A stretch of 64,000 bases of DNA from Gemmata sp. (GTDB lineage: Bacteria > Planctomycetota > Planctomycetia > Gemmatales > Gemmataceae): NCBI GenBank assembly GCA_025055115.1, contig JANWYJ010000029.1, positions 62,001 to 126,000 of the forward strand, given 5' to 3'. Under the pieces are notes generated by a model, which was not told where the DNA came from, searched no databases, and worked only from the letters and a program-made list of their open reading frames with translations. Shown here piece by piece: positions 63,057 through 64,000 of the stretch. Numbering within the stretch: the stretch's first letter is position 1; every line of letters begins with the position of its first letter. Made by a program: the position numbers and the translations under genes.

Positions 63057-63239
63057 GAGAGGCCTCCTCATCGATTTTTCATCATAAGCGGCGAAAACCA
63101 TACGGCACCATGGTATCCGAACCCGTGGCAGGAACAAGCGGTAGGGAAGAATCCGCGTGCCTTGGATGAGCATCGTGTGTAAGATCGCTTTCACCGCCTC
63201 AGCGTATCTGAACGTTCTGCGAACCGAGAGGTTGTTAAC

Positions 63240-64000
63240 GTGGCGACAGAAGAAACCATCCCCACACCGCCGACTGAAGCGGCGGTCCCAGGCGTATCCG
63301 CGTCGTCTCCTTCGGCCGTAGCGGCTCTGGATGGGCAAGCTCCCGAAGCTCCCGGATTGATCCCCGAGGTGCCCACAACCCACCCCAAAGGGTTCTGGTT
63401 CATCTTCAGTGGCGAACTGGCCGAACGGGCCAGTTTCTACGGGATGAAAGCGGTTCTGACGCTCTACCTGGTGCATGTGTTTCTCTACACCCGCGACGAG
63501 GCCAGCAAACTGGTGCACCTTTATGTGGCCGGTTGCTATTTCTCCAGCTTGCTGGGCGGGGTAATCGCCGACCGGTTTTTGGGGAAATATTGGACGATTG
63601 TTCTTTTTGCGATTCCCTATATCATCGGGCAATTCGTCGTCGGTCTGTCGGTGGAATACCTGACCTACGGGGCCTTGGTGTTGTTAGCCCTGGGGAGTGG
63701 GATCATTAAACCCAACATCTCCACCTTGATGGGGTTGACCTACGACCAACAACGCCCCGGCCAAGAGCAACTCCGCAGCCAAGCCTTTGCCTGGTTCTAT
63801 GTGGCCATCAACATCGGTTCGTTCCTCTCAACTCTCATCTGCCCGTGGTTGCGGGATACCTTTGGCCGCGTCGATCCGGCCACCGGCATTCCGGCCGATC
63901 CGCAAACAGGGTATTTGGCCGCCTTCATGTTCCCCGCGATTTTGATGGTGGTGGCGTTGGGCTTTTTCGCCGCCGGGAAGAAGTATTACGCGGTGGAAGT
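63240..64000 (+). CDS. POT/PTR2-family proton-coupled transporter (3' end cut off)
   Basis: Major-facilitator proton-coupled oligopeptide transporter, first 253 residues visible. GTG start at 63240, with GAGAGG about 8 nt upstream; residues 1-48 are a polar Pro/Ala/Glu-rich tail, longer than in most relatives. Signature motifs: GFWFIFSGELAERASFYGMK (the E-x-x-E-R-F/A-x-Y-Y/G motif region), YVAGCYFSSLLGGVIADRFL, LALGSGIIKPNISTLMG and AFAWFYVAINIGSFLSTLIC. Divergent from the SMP-30-like gene, 183 bp between the two starts. Confidence 0.93.
   Translation, partial: MATEETIPTPPTEAAVPGVSASSPSAVAALDGQAPEAPGLIPEVPTTHPKGFWFIFSGELAERASFYGMKAVLTLYLVHVFLYTRDEASKLVHLYVAGCYFSSLLGGVIADRFLGKYWTIVLFAIPYIIGQFVVGLSVEYLTYGALVLLALGSGIIKPNISTLMGLTYDQQRPGQEQLRSQAFAWFYVAINIGSFLSTLICPWLRDTFGRVDPATGIPADPQTGYLAAFMFPAILMVVALGFFAAGKKYYAVE

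Noticed and set aside
62019-63632. Long 537-residue version of the SMP-30-like protein
   Set aside because: The extra N-terminal residues lie antisense to the POT transporter. A strong ribosome-binding site and signal peptide support the start at 63056.

Overview
The window looks like chromosomal DNA of a planctomycete, most likely family Gemmataceae. The pointers are family-level. There is a DUF1559 pseudopilin-like protein next to a small 'VSGSVTLDDKP'-type lipoprotein, a TIGR02996 repeat-companion protein, and a 55-residue basic protein of a planctomycete-type family. There is also a GldG-like/DUF4340 transporter block, several very large secreted proteins with no familiar domains, and a GC content that I judge by eye at about 60%. 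No phage, integrase, transposase, rRNA operon or CRISPR array was seen. The genes read as ordinary core and accessory chromosomal genes.

Layout. 1-3973 (-): RND/ABC-type efflux adaptor (cut by the window edge) and a long TolC-family protein that overlap by about 150 bp. 3974-5306: repeat-filled intergenic DNA with one likely 36-residue membrane micro-protein. 5307-10906: small membrane proteins, Dps, YciI, L-2-hydroxyglutarate oxidase and a DUF11-repeat protein. 11241-13067 (-): two membrane proteins. 13109-19985 (+): small basic protein, then ABC-2 permease, GldG-like and DUF4340 proteins (a gliding-type ABC exporter without its ATPase). 20281-34176 (-): S9 peptidase, two giant secreted/membrane proteins sharing a module, GT87 mannosyltransferase-like protein, PanD, ManA. 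35011-35459 (+): four tRNA genes (Asn, Gln-CTG, Gln-TTG, Lys) with degenerate tRNA-Gln pieces between the two Gln genes. 35915-36745 (+): inositol monophosphatase. 37936-40973 (-): exported superoxide dismutase, RluA-type pseudouridine synthase, C-terminal processing protease. 41269-42807 (+): polysaccharide flippase. 43143-46006 (-): lipoprotein, DUF1559 protein, PurM. 46178-49975 (+): MBOAT acyltransferase with two tandem SGNH-like membrane proteins, probably a polymer O-acylation cassette. 50716-64000: ribosomal protein S21, SelD, TIGR02996 protein, exported truncated globin, HtrA protease, a 14-repeat WD40 protein, a terpenoid-cyclase-fold/HEAT protein, sulfite-oxidase-like molybdoenzyme, SMP-30-like protein and a POT-family transporter cut by the window end.

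The most unusual property is in the spacers. Nearly every intergenic region over about 200 bp contains local direct repeats (about 12-50 bp units, 2-5 copies, often contiguous), each unique to its locus. In several places the repeated unit includes the 3' end and stop codon of the neighbouring gene, or the 5' half of a tRNA. A 14-bp parS-like palindrome lies in an AT-rich island at 37.4-37.6 kb. Several perfect GC-rich palindromes occur both between and inside genes.

I found no single operon that is clearly a new defence or biosynthetic system. The best candidates for undescribed biology are the two giant proteins at 22529-30899, the acylation cassette at 46178-49975, and the process that generates the spacer repeats.
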